Part shown: positions 10,501 through 18,013 of the stretch, piece by piece | Position numbering within the stretch: position 1 is the stretch's first letter | Layout of the letters: each line of letters starts with the position of its first letter | Assembly: GCA_022773395.1 (NCBI GenBank) | Contig: JALFBL010000006.1 | Location: 1 to 53,858, forward strand | DNA length: 53,858 bases | Direction: 5' to 3' | Origin: Prevotella sp. | GTDB lineage: Bacteria > Bacteroidota > Bacteroidia > Bacteroidales > Bacteroidaceae | Notes under the pieces: model-generated | The model's input: the letters and a program-made list of their open reading frames with translations, nothing else | Databases searched by the model: none | What the model was told of the DNA's origin: nothing | Position numbers and translations under genes: made by a program

Positions 10501-11267
10501 TGACCATCGGTATCGGCCGTGGCGGTGGTGAACCATGTGCTGCCATCAACGGTGTCATTGATGACGTGAAATTGTTCGACCGCTCGTTGTCTGCCGGTGA
10601 TGTGGCTGGTTCGATGTACGAGAGCGCAGGAAAGGACAACCCGACTGCTTTCTGGAACTTCGAGGCAGAGCCGGGCAGCGACAACTGGTTCGTCAGCACA
10701 GGCACTTCGAAATACAAGTTGGCGTTGGGCGAAACCAAATCCGGTGAGGGTGAGGGACAATCCACCATTGTTTCCATTACTCCTGCCTATCAGGCCGGAT
10801 GCCCCTTCGTTGAAGGATTGGCATATAAGGTGACAACCAGTGCCAAATGGCAGGCCAAGGGCGGTAAGGTCAGCGACATGACCGGTAACGACAAGGCCGG
10901 TTCTGCAAATGTCGCATTTGCCGCCAAGGGCGATTATACCGTCAAACTTACTCTGAGCAACTCTTACGGTCAGGGCGAACGCACATTCCGTGTCATCCGC
11001 GTGGGCGGTACCAGTGGAATTGGTGACGCTGTCGCGTCCGGTCTCCGTGTATATACCGTTGCCGAGGATGTCTTGGTTGACTTTGCCGAGGCTGGCGCTT
11101 ATTCCGTGAGCGTTTACAATGCGGCAGGACAGCAGGTTGCCGGCAAGGCGCAGCAGATGGTTGCAGGAGGAATGATGAGAATCCACCTCAACAACAAGGG
11201 GGTATATATCGTTAGAATCAACAAAGACGGCCGCAACGTGCGCAGCGTGAAGTTGATTAGAAAATAG
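7536..11267 (+). CDS. GH85 endo-beta-N-acetylglucosaminidase with LamG-like and T9SS sorting domains
   Basis: A 1243-residue secreted enzyme predicted to cleave between the two core GlcNAc residues of N-glycans. The start at 7536 gives a signal peptide (KIFLMGMALAAIQVSAQ). The GH85 catalytic part spans about 25-480. The motif GVDGLDYNSEF places the family's Asn-x-Glu pair at N191 and E193, and FFNYNWN and the aromatic LPTWRWWF segment also fit GH85. A galactose-binding-like segment follows, then Ig-like segments, a LamG/concanavalin-like domain at about 840-1040 and a PKD-like segment. The last 80 residues (GLRVYTVAEDVLVDF through GVYIVRI to KLIRK) look like a type A T9SS sorting domain. The T9SS machinery genes begin 1.9 kb downstream. 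Confidence is high for family, moderate for the middle domains. Confidence 0.9.
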   Translation: MKSSTRKIFLMGMALAAIQVSAQELKDGYVKWGVNSTTFHKTLGSWTPGSAVNEDDNFFISRIRPKVRFRNKETQVRLDLNETNDKRLLAWLPFNTSGKNALPDGVFDSDVFSMWPYVSHWGNFSAPLGRVPGSLLDVAHKNGVAVSSVASIPYGEITDEYNTMLTGLAQQDAGKAAKFLSYYGVDGLDYNSEFYGDFEMLSNLRDFHAALVKKIKPVNPLFENIWYDGTDDDGNVSFDRGLGGHNKETWGYGDNVRTSLFFNYNWNKGDVLPNSEKMAKELGRSPLDLYCGVNMQGGEPKGTSWTLLKNYNLSIGLWGAHSESMFWESRAEKGSDADIKQRTYMLRTERWFTGGSRNPANCPEVINSMNYGADNTSFHGMSSFMTAKSSLQWNLSEEPFITYFNLGNGKYFNWKGERMNNLAWYNIGVQDYLPTWRWWFAGKLLGRTAADVPANGLDAEFSWDEAFVGGSCMRVFGSIAEEYLHLFKTQFALKSGDVITLRYKLKAGHTDMKLNLSAVGSETSAVAYDLCSVGDEANEDAWVEKKIVVGNDFDGKELALVALKFNNADALDLYLGEFSIVRGSFAKPAQPEITGAKMLAFSKAGMDAKVIFKMANNKPADEVCYNSDVQTSMFKLYAQQENENPVLMGITTSWAGLLYSIPVNFNAASEKVRIGVSAVSMDMATESEIAWTNYMEPVAYTSDDEIGISQTTIKPDEEFSLYYLDPKHEEGTWKVVDKNNNVKFEGKGREVVVKGLSEVGSYNLVLNGKVNGRETERVFAGYIQVTPWATGALPKVLALTANGAEADINVETNGKVAMAYTGRQADGTLSRAIDMQEKPVVFKAKDAGFNTANKAWTLSFWVKFNTIDGISGRTQLVDLRDPFTGWPQNNWGCFWSTYDSKSKTLTFTIRDNNYGGPEHTQNWKVDFAEGSWTHVAYVMEHKDGAGVRERIYINGKEAEALNWKLGDKTGNGYIEQYHNTTAWWDNAYMTIGIGRGGGEPCAAINGVIDDVKLFDRSLSAGDVAGSMYESAGKDNPTAFWNFEAEPGSDNWFVSTGTSKYKLALGETKSGEGEGQSTIVSITPAYQAGCPFVEGLAYKVTTSAKWQAKGGKVSDMTGNDKAGSANVAFAAKGDYTVKLTLSNSYGQGERTFRVIRVGGTSGIGDAVASGLRVYTVAEDVLVDFAEAGAYSVSVYNAAGQQVAGKAQQMVAGGMMRIHLNNKGVYIVRINKDGRNVRSVKLIRK

Positions 11268-11297
11268 TTTGTGATTCCACTCATAAACGATAACGAT

Positions 11298-11336
11298 AAA
11301 AGGTCGGGGACTTTGTGGTTCCCGACCTTTCTTGTT
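11298..11336 (+). terminator. Rho-independent terminator after the GH85 gene
   Basis: AAAGGTCGGG (11298-11307) pairs perfectly with CCCGACCTTT (11321-11330), and a T-rich run follows (CTTGTTGT). It closes the susC-susD-GH85 transcript and separates it from the sialidase gene. Confidence 0.85.
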
Positions 11337-11778
11337 GTCAGGAAAAAGTTTTCACGTTCCATTTTTTCATTTCCTGCCGAAAATTCCCCTTATTTTTTTC
11401 GTCCCAAGGCTTTGCCGTTTCAAAAACTTTCCGTATATTTTCACCGGACAGCACCTGTAATGTGTATCCAACCATGCACAAGGCGCACATCAAACGAACT
11501 CGAAACAGGACACAGGCAACACCGACAACCGTTTCAACACGAAACAGGAGAGCATATCTATCAAACTTATTCATTAATCAATTAAAATCTTAACACAATG
11601 AAAAAAAACGTTTCTTTGCTAAAGAAGAACAGTTTTTTAATTCAACTGCTTATAATCGGATAATTTTATCTAAATTTGCAAAAAGACAGGATTGCATGGA
11701 TATTTCAGGAAAAAATATTTTGAGAAACTTGCACGATCTTTATAGACAACTTAAATTTTAAGGGAGATTTTTTTACAC
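11337..11778 (+). other. 442-base leader region of the sialidase gene
   Basis: AT-rich stretch between the GH85 terminator and the sialidase start. It contains a 21-codon ORF (11598-11663, listed separately) and a -7 box TAAATTTG at 11671-11678. That would give a leader of about 100 bases for the sialidase. No clear -33 TTG lies at the expected distance. TTTTCACCGGACAG at 11439-11452 resembles the IS4 end but has an extra base and no partner. Confidence 0.5.
11598..11663 (+). CDS. Possible 21-residue leader peptide or gene stub upstream of sialidase
   Basis: An ATG preceded by an AT-rich leader typical of Bacteroidota genes opens MKKNVSLLKKNSFLIQLLIIG and stops. The product looks like the beginning of a signal peptide (basic start, then a hydrophobic core). 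It could be the stub of a deleted exported protein, a short translated leader, or chance. Nothing downstream continues the frame. The sialidase -7 box lies just after its stop. Confidence 0.25.
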   Translation: MKKNVSLLKKNSFLIQLLIIG

Positions 11779-13095
11779 ATGAAGAAATTTTATTTTACAA
11801 TGTTGACTTGCTGCCTTGCATGCTGGATGGCAGTCGGTGAGACTTATGCACAAAGGAAACCTTCCGGTGACACTTTTACAGTAACGGTTTTTGACAACGC
11901 CAACAGTAAAGTGCCCTATCGCATCCCTGCCCTTGCGCAGGCTCGAGACGGGCGGTTGCTTGCATTTTGCGACTACCGCATCAGTAAGACGGACATCGGG
12001 CACAGCAACCGCAACGGACTGTTTCAGATTAATGAAGTGATGAAGGTGAGCGATGATTTCGGGCGTACATGGAGCGACACCGTTGTCGTGGCCCGCGGCG
12101 AAGAAAATGCCGTGGAAGAATGGTATGCTGCCTTTGGCGACCCGAGCGTTGTGGCAGACCGGACGAGCGACAGGGTGCTGATGCACTGCGTATCGGGAAA
12201 GGTGGGGTATTTCCAGTCGGAACGCAACCATCCACAGCATGCCGTTTTCTTTCACAGCAAAGACGGTGGACGGACATGGGATAGAGGTACGGACAAGACA
12301 GAGATGATTTATGGACTGTATGACAATAAACTGCCAGGCGGAAAGTCGGCAGCGGGCATTTTCCTTACTTCAGGCAGAATCATGCAGAGTCGTTATGTGA
12401 AGGTGGGAGATTTCTATCGTCTGTACATTGCCCACCCCGTGCGCACGTCAGACGAACATAAATTTGCCACATACGTTATCTGTTCGGATGATTTCGGCAT
12501 CACTTGGCAGGTGTTAGGCGGTGCCGGAGTGATTCCTTCGGATGCGGCTGACGAGTCGAAGATAGAGGAGTTGCCCGACGGCAGCGTGTTGCTGAGTTGC
12601 CGTAACCAGTGGGGCGGAAGAAAATACAATGTGTTTACCTATTCCGATGCCAAGACGGCACAAGGCAAATGGAGCAAGGATGCCATGCCTGAAAACATGA
12701 CGGGTGAGGAAGTGAACGCCTGCAACGGTGAAACTCTCGTGCTTCCCGTAATCCGTACAAAGGACAGAAAACGCATGTACGTTGCATTGCAATCGGTTCC
12801 TTTGAGCAAGGTGCGTGAAAAGGTGGGATTCTTCTATAAGGAACTGGCTTCTCCGGAAGACTACGATACGGGGGAGAAATTGGCTTCCAACTGGCAGAAA
12901 GGACTTCAGGTCACAGAACTTGAATCCTGTTACTCCACCATGATTCTGATGAGCAACAACCGCATAGGTTTTCTTTACGAGGAGTCTCTCTCCAACGAGG
13001 GTTACAACATCGTGTTCAAAAGTCTGGGTCTGGAAGAAATAACAAAGGGCAAGTATCGGTTGGATACTGCCCTTGCTGATGGTTATAAATTCTGA
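11779..13095 (+). CDS. Exo-alpha-sialidase (GH33)
   Basis: A 438-residue exported sialidase that would release terminal sialic acids from glycoproteins, the step before core N-glycan cleavage by the neighbouring GH85 enzyme. A signal peptide (LTCCLACWMAVGETYAQ) ends near residue 25. The N-terminal RIP motif is at R48-I49-P50 (VPYRIPAL) and a second Arg of the triad is probably R67. Asp-box repeats are at about 91-98 (SDDFGRTW), 160-167 (SKDGGRTW) and 236-243 (SDDFGITW). NACNGETL and the later ELESCYSTM fit the catalytic Glu and Tyr regions. It lacks the extra N-terminal carbohydrate-binding region of longer Bacteroides NanH and has no T9SS sorting domain, so it may stay periplasmic. It is convergent with porN, leaving 9 bases between stops. 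Confidence 0.92.
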   Translation: MKKFYFTMLTCCLACWMAVGETYAQRKPSGDTFTVTVFDNANSKVPYRIPALAQARDGRLLAFCDYRISKTDIGHSNRNGLFQINEVMKVSDDFGRTWSDTVVVARGEENAVEEWYAAFGDPSVVADRTSDRVLMHCVSGKVGYFQSERNHPQHAVFFHSKDGGRTWDRGTDKTEMIYGLYDNKLPGGKSAAGIFLTSGRIMQSRYVKVGDFYRLYIAHPVRTSDEHKFATYVICSDDFGITWQVLGGAGVIPSDAADESKIEELPDGSVLLSCRNQWGGRKYNVFTYSDAKTAQGKWSKDAMPENMTGEEVNACNGETLVLPVIRTKDRKRMYVALQSVPLSKVREKVGFFYKELASPEDYDTGEKLASNWQKGLQVTELESCYSTMILMSNNRIGFLYEESLSNEGYNIVFKSLGLEEITKGKYRLDTALADGYKF

Positions 13096-13104
13096 CGGCA
13101 AATG

Positions 13105-14154
13105 TCAATGGCGCTGTCTGCGCACCGTGACACGGGCCGGTGAACTGCCATTGGAAGTAGATGGGGTAGATGCCCGTTTGGTTTTTACCTTATCTGCTTT
13201 TACACTTGCGCGTCGGTTGGTTTTCGCCTTTTTCTTCGTTTCCTTCACGTCCGGGTTTGCCTTGGCAATGCTGTCCAACGAGTCTTTGCGGGCAGGGTCT
13301 CCCCAAATGTGCTTCTCAAAATCAATCATTTCCTGTTCTATCCTTTTCTGCTCTTTGGCCATTGCCGAATCGGTCGGACAGTATTGTGCCAGTGTTTGTC
13401 CCAGCATATTGGTTGTTTTGTAAATCTTTCCGCGATACTTGTTTTTGGTAAAATAGTCGTCCAGACTCATGGTCGCCGCATTGTTCAGGTTGCTTGTCAT
13501 GATCATCTGTTTGCTGAGATATGGCGCAATATCGTCATACTTCACCCAGAACAAAGGATATTTGGCCGTTCCGTCGCCGAAATCATCCTCACGGGTCATG
13601 ATGGGACAAAGGGCAAGAACCTTGGTGTGGAAGGTGGATGTGGACTGGTCGTAATACGCACTTTCTTTAATATAGTATGCCTTTACCTCCCGCGATGGAA
13701 TGTCGCTGTTGTCAATGTGAATCAACCCGTTGGGCATTTTTTCGTAGAAGATATGGTAGTTGTCGATAAATGCCTTTGGCTTGACACGGGCAGAATCGGT
13801 AAACACCTCATTTCCGTCAAGGCGATATTCGTAAACCTTTATTTTCCCTTTCAGCATCAGTTGGAACAAGGACGTGAAAAGGTTCATGTCCGTGCCCACC
13901 GGTTCTACGGGATAATACAGCCCTGCATTGGCATCTTGGGTCAGGTCAATTTCACGATAAATGTCGCGTCTCCAGACTACATCTTCAGACATGGGCTCTG
14001 AAACGGGAAACGAAATCTGCGCACGGGTGGTCAGGTTCTGCGCATTGGATTTTTTCTGCTGTTGCTCCAGCCGGCGTGCCTTAGGTTGGGCAAGCACCGC
14101 AGTGGAGATACCAACAGTTATCATTATCAATAATATCTTTTTCATTTTCATCAA
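13105..14154 (-). CDS. porN: T9SS ring protein PorN/GldN
   Basis: A 349-residue exported protein, last gene of the porP-K-L-M-N cluster. A signal peptide (KKILLIMITVGISTAVLAQ) is followed by the GldN-type domain (SEDVVWRRDIYREIDL, NAGLYYPVEP, then IKVYEYRLDGNEVFTD). In the family, PorN associates with the lipoprotein PorK to form a large periplasmic ring under the outer membrane. The C-terminal 50 residues are basic and rich in Lys, Arg and Ser, a common variable tail. The start lies 8 bases past the porM stop. Confidence 0.93.
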   Translation of the reverse strand: MMKMKKILLIMITVGISTAVLAQPKARRLEQQQKKSNAQNLTTRAQISFPVSEPMSEDVVWRRDIYREIDLTQDANAGLYYPVEPVGTDMNLFTSLFQLMLKGKIKVYEYRLDGNEVFTDSARVKPKAFIDNYHIFYEKMPNGLIHIDNSDIPSREVKAYYIKESAYYDQSTSTFHTKVLALCPIMTREDDFGDGTAKYPLFWVKYDDIAPYLSKQMIMTSNLNNAATMSLDDYFTKNKYRGKIYKTTNMLGQTLAQYCPTDSAMAKEQKRIEQEMIDFEKHIWGDPARKDSLDSIAKANPDVKETKKKAKTNRRASVKADKVKTKRASTPSTSNGSSPARVTVRRQRH

Positions 14155-14162
14155 ATTGAAGT

Positions 14163-15713
14163 CTATTTCACGATTATCTCCAGAGAGGCCGGCAGTGTCC
14201 GGGATATGCCATCCGGCCCTACAGCCGTTATACGGGAAATGTAGAAGCGGCGGTTGCGCGAGAGTTTGCGGAATGCCTCACGCTGGCGGTCTGAGAATTG
14301 GGAGCCGTTGCCGGTCATCGGCACGGCATTGCCCATATTGTCGAAAAACACGGCCTCGAAACCGGTCACTTTGAACGGAATGTCCAGCAGACCGTCGTCT
14401 ATGGCAGCACGGATTCCATCTGCCGACATGAGCGAGGCTTTCTGTAATCCTCCGCCTTTGAAACGGTTGTCGCCCACTTGCATGTAGGCTGTAGGATCAG
14501 GAAGTTTGCGTACTTGGAATGTGAATTGCCCCATTGGCTGGGGTTTCCCGCTTTGAGTTGATGACACGCTGATCGTGATGTCATGGCCCACTGCCGAAGG
14601 ACGGGCAATGTACTTTCCGGGGCCAACGGGGGTAAGTGACCCGCCGTTGATGCTTGCCGTCACCTTGTTGAGAGGCACTCCTGGAACACTCACGCTGATA
14701 GGGTTGTTGTAGCCGGCGTAGAGCACATTCATCAAGTCGGCACTTACAGTGGCACTTGGATCAACAACTGTATATTTTTGAGAAAACTCGCGGCGAATCA
14801 TTTCACCGTTTCCGTTTTGCATCGTGATAAAACCGTTGAGGTTGAAATCTCCTGTTTTGCCTGCAATAAATTCGTATGTATTGTTTTTCAGATTCATTTG
14901 TCTGCCACCGATGTAAATCTGGGGACGCTGTGTGGTGTCAATGGCAGCCATGACAATTTGGGCAGAGAATTTGTCGCCACGTACAATGGTTTGTGCATTG
15001 GGAATGACAAAAGCGTCCAGTTTGTTCACGCGAATGTCTTTCATGTCGATGTTGGCCACCAATGAGTGCAGCACTTCACCTTCGGCATAGCGCACATCGC
15101 TCTGCAATTTCGACAACAATGTAACAGCAGCGGCCACCGGCATGTCTTCAAACATGTATTCTTGCCAATTCTTGCCCATGGAGTGGGCGTTTTTGGGAAT
15201 TTGTGTCGTAAGATTGCTGCTGATAATGTCCCGTTGCCTTTGGTCTGTCACCAATTTCAGGATGCGCTCACGAAAAGAGTTGATGGCATTGAACAGCATC
15301 TTTCCTTTCCCTTTTCCCGGAGCGAGCATCACCTGGTTGGCCGCTTCCAGATTCTCCTTGTTCCTGATGTTTGCCGCGTCACCGTTGTTCCCGTCCGCTT
15401 CTTTTACAATGGCCATTTTCAGATCCTGGGCAAAATTGTAGAGTGAATCGCTCATCCGTTTCACCGAAGTGGCCTTTTCAAACCACGCCTTCACCTTCTC
15501 CGGATTCGATTTCATCTGTGATTCGAGGTCTCCATATATGGAAAGGTTCTCTTTCGTTGAGTTGGCTGTTGTGCGGCTGAGGCTCTCTTCCACCAAAGAG
15601 AATCCCTCCAGCACTTCCGTGGAAACGTTTAGCGCAAGCATTGCCATCAGGACGACATACATCAGATTGATCATCTTCTGGCGGGGGGAAACCGGTCTTT
15701 TCTTTATTGCCAT
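14163..15713 (-). CDS. porM: T9SS motor protein PorM/GldM
   Basis: A 516-residue inner-membrane protein with one N-terminal transmembrane helix (MINLMYVVLMAMLALNV, about residues 15-31) and a long periplasmic part made of a helical domain and Ig-like domains. It begins with the family's SPRQKMINLMYVVL segment, which is strongly diagnostic. With PorL it forms the proton-driven motor that powers T9SS export. Gene order and spacing (35 bases from porL, 8 to porN) indicate one operon. Confidence 0.95.
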   Translation of the reverse strand: MAIKKRPVSPRQKMINLMYVVLMAMLALNVSTEVLEGFSLVEESLSRTTANSTKENLSIYGDLESQMKSNPEKVKAWFEKATSVKRMSDSLYNFAQDLKMAIVKEADGNNGDAANIRNKENLEAANQVMLAPGKGKGKMLFNAINSFRERILKLVTDQRQRDIISSNLTTQIPKNAHSMGKNWQEYMFEDMPVAAAVTLLSKLQSDVRYAEGEVLHSLVANIDMKDIRVNKLDAFVIPNAQTIVRGDKFSAQIVMAAIDTTQRPQIYIGGRQMNLKNNTYEFIAGKTGDFNLNGFITMQNGNGEMIRREFSQKYTVVDPSATVSADLMNVLYAGYNNPISVSVPGVPLNKVTASINGGSLTPVGPGKYIARPSAVGHDITISVSSTQSGKPQPMGQFTFQVRKLPDPTAYMQVGDNRFKGGGLQKASLMSADGIRAAIDDGLLDIPFKVTGFEAVFFDNMGNAVPMTGNGSQFSDRQREAFRKLSRNRRFYISRITAVGPDGISRTLPASLEIIVK

Positions 15714-15748
15714 TTATCCTTGTTTTATCTTTATGGGGGAAGTGCCTG

Positions 15749-16510
15749 TTAGCCGTTTCCCTCCGTCTGTCCGTTGTTGGCGGCTCTCATGTTCATATTC
15801 ACGGTCATGGCCTCGATCATGCGGGCATAAATGCTGTTAAGCTGTTCAATCTGTTTTGCCATCTTTCGGGTCTGGTCGTTGATTTCATCAATGGTGCCAA
15901 TCTGCGAACTGGCACTCTTCAGTTGCATTTCATAAACCTTGCAGATACCGGTAAGCGTACGGTTGAGGTTTTCCATTTCTTCCGAGTCGGTAGTGAGGCG
16001 TTGACTTTGCTCCGATACTTTTTGGAGCACCTCCGTAATCTTCTTCAGTTCTTCAACGTATGCACCGGTGGCTTCAGCCATTTCGGGGTTGACGCTCTGC
16101 GAAATCATGGCCATCTGCCCGTCTGTCCTTTCCGTCGGAATGATTTGCCCGGCCTGTTCGTCTTTCATCCAAGCAGGCTCTGTATGGAACGCTTCTGACA
16201 CTTGCTCCAATGGCTTTTCGTCATCTTCCTCTTCCCTGTTCTCTTTCAGGTGGGTCGGCAAATCCATGCCGTCGGCCGTCTTGTCGAACGGACGGTCGAA
16301 AGCGGAAATGAAAAACACGAACACTTCCGTTCCCATACCCAAATAAAGCATGAGATTCGCTCCCGGCAAGTGGGTGAGTTTGAACAATGTTCCCAGGATG
16401 ACAATCGAGGCACCCCAACTGTAGGCGTAGTTCAGGAATGTTTGTCCCGGTACGCTGTCTATCCACCTTTGCAGGCGATACACCAGATTAAATTTGCTGT
16501 ATTGTGTCAT
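15749..16510 (-). CDS. porL: T9SS motor protein PorL/GldL
   Basis: A 253-residue inner-membrane protein with two N-terminal helices and a cytoplasmic coiled-coil tail. The ATG at 16510 is chosen because it gives the family start MTQYSKFNLVYRLQRWIDSVPGQ and overlaps the porK stop as ATGA; a longer in-frame reading from 16783 would run through porK. Helices are at about 28-44 and 52-70 (LMLYLGMGTEVFVFFISAFD). K44 and E62 lie in or near the membrane and correspond to the charged residues known to matter for proton flow in GldL. The C-terminal 150 residues are heptad-rich. Confidence 0.94.
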   Translation of the reverse strand: MTQYSKFNLVYRLQRWIDSVPGQTFLNYAYSWGASIVILGTLFKLTHLPGANLMLYLGMGTEVFVFFISAFDRPFDKTADGMDLPTHLKENREEEDDEKPLEQVSEAFHTEPAWMKDEQAGQIIPTERTDGQMAMISQSVNPEMAEATGAYVEELKKITEVLQKVSEQSQRLTTDSEEMENLNRTLTGICKVYEMQLKSASSQIGTIDEINDQTRKMAKQIEQLNSIYARMIEAMTVNMNMRAANNGQTEGNG

Positions 16511-17967
16511 TTCCGTTTTTTCTTGCTTGTTTTTATTTTCTCGCTCGAAGAGTTTGCCAACGAGCGCACGCATCTGAAGCCAATATAACTGCGGGGCTGG
16601 TTTTGATATTCTGAGGTGCGCCATGCCGAGCGGATATAGCTTTCCGGGTCTTTCCAGGAGCCTCCCCTCACGCTTTTTTTCTTCAGTTTGTAGGGGTCTT
16701 CCTGTGCTGCACTGTATTTCAGAGTGGGGTTCAAGTCGTTCATGGCTCCTACCCCCGCTTCGGTATATACCGTGCTTGTCCATTCTGCCACGTTTCCTGC
16801 CATGTCATACAGTCCGTTGCTGTTGGCACCGTATATGCCCACCTTGCTGGTAATGAGGTTTCCGTCCTTCACGTAATTTCCACGGTCGGGCTTGAAATTG
16901 GCATAATAGCATCCCCGGTCACTCTTCATGTCCTCATTGTCCCAAGGAAATTCGTTGCCGTCTTTCCCGCGTGCTGCATATTCCCACTCCGCTTCTGTGG
17001 GCAGTCGGTAGCGCTGCACATAGCGGGCCTCCGGTCCCAATCCTTTCAGCAGATATTCGGTGCGCCATGCGCAAAAGGCATTTGCCTGTTCCCATGTGAC
17101 GCCCACCACAGGATAGTCATTGTAGGCGGGATTGCTGAAGTAATAGCGCAGGTAGGTTTCGTTCTCCGAATTTTTAAAATCGTTCACCCAGCAAGTGGTA
17201 TCGGGGTATATGTTTACAATATAGGTGTTGAGGAAATCCCACGGGCCGGTCAGCGGTCGGTCGATGGTTTCCCTGACAATACGTCCCTCGTCATCGATAT
17301 ACGCCGTATCTTTTGATATCATGATCACTTCGTTCGGGTCGGTCTCGATGTCGGTGTTCAGATGTCTTTCTTCGGGATTCAGACGGTTGCGGCGCAATGC
17401 TGCCGTCGTATAGTCGTAAATTTCGTAGCGATAGTTCATCTGTCGCCAGTCCAGCAATTTCTCGCCCGTTGCAGGGTTCACCTCGTACAGGCTCTCAAAG
17501 GCACGTTTCTCATCCTCGTTCGGTTTTCTCGGCAGTGCCTTTTTCCAGTTGATTTGCGGCGGAATGGGATCTCCGTTCTTGTCTTCTTTTATCATATAGG
17601 TTTCATCGCCTCCGTAATTGGGGTCGGCCAGGCGTGTGCGCAGAATGGAATCGCGCACCCACATCACAAACTGCTTGTACTTGGAGTTGGTAACCTCTGT
17701 CTCGTCCATCCAGAATCCGTCCACGGAGATTTCCTTTACTGGAGTGTCTTTTCCCCACAGACTGTCTTCTTTCTCGATGCCCATTTTCAAATAGCCCCTT
17801 TTCACCATTGTCATGCCGTAGGGTGTTGGTTCGGCGAATCCTTTCCCTCCTACGCCGGTCACTTCACCGCCCCTTCCGCCCGGCGTTGAGAGTTTGCTTC
17901 CCATGCAGGCGGTGAGGCTTATCAGTGCTATGATGCAAAGGGTCATGCCACTTCTGTTCATCTTCAT
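16507..17967 (-). CDS. porK: T9SS lipoprotein PorK/GldK (FGE-sulfatase fold)
   Basis: A 486-residue outer-membrane lipoprotein. The signal ends LISLTAC with lipid cysteine C21. The rest has the formylglycine-generating-enzyme-like fold (GYLKMGIEKEDSLWG, VDGFWMDETEVTNSKY, PVVGVTWEQANAFCAWR, RLPTEAEWEYAARG, VRGGSWKDP, IGFRCVRS). GldK proteins use this fold structurally, not as an enzyme. It pairs with PorN in the periplasmic ring. The stop codon overlaps the porL start by the ATGA arrangement, suggesting translational coupling. Confidence 0.95.
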   Translation of the reverse strand: MKMNRSGMTLCIIALISLTACMGSKLSTPGGRGGEVTGVGGKGFAEPTPYGMTMVKRGYLKMGIEKEDSLWGKDTPVKEISVDGFWMDETEVTNSKYKQFVMWVRDSILRTRLADPNYGGDETYMIKEDKNGDPIPPQINWKKALPRKPNEDEKRAFESLYEVNPATGEKLLDWRQMNYRYEIYDYTTAALRRNRLNPEERHLNTDIETDPNEVIMISKDTAYIDDEGRIVRETIDRPLTGPWDFLNTYIVNIYPDTTCWVNDFKNSENETYLRYYFSNPAYNDYPVVGVTWEQANAFCAWRTEYLLKGLGPEARYVQRYRLPTEAEWEYAARGKDGNEFPWDNEDMKSDRGCYYANFKPDRGNYVKDGNLITSKVGIYGANSNGLYDMAGNVAEWTSTVYTEAGVGAMNDLNPTLKYSAAQEDPYKLKKKSVRGGSWKDPESYIRSAWRTSEYQNQPRSYIGFRCVRSLANSSSEKIKTSKKKRK

Positions 17968-18013
17968 TGGTTTATATCTGCTTTTTTATTTGTTCAACGC
18001 TTCTTTATGGTTG

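Noticed and set aside
10428..11186. 252-codon minus-strand frame within the GH85 gene
   Set aside because: Shadow of the GH85 C-terminal region with no recognisable protein features.
11439..11452. TTTTCACCGGACAG resembling the IS4 terminal repeat
   Set aside because: It has an extra base, no partner end and no transposase remnant near it.
16511..16783. Upstream extension of porL into porK
   Set aside because: It is read in another frame of porK; the ATGA overlap start at 16510 gives the family N-terminus.
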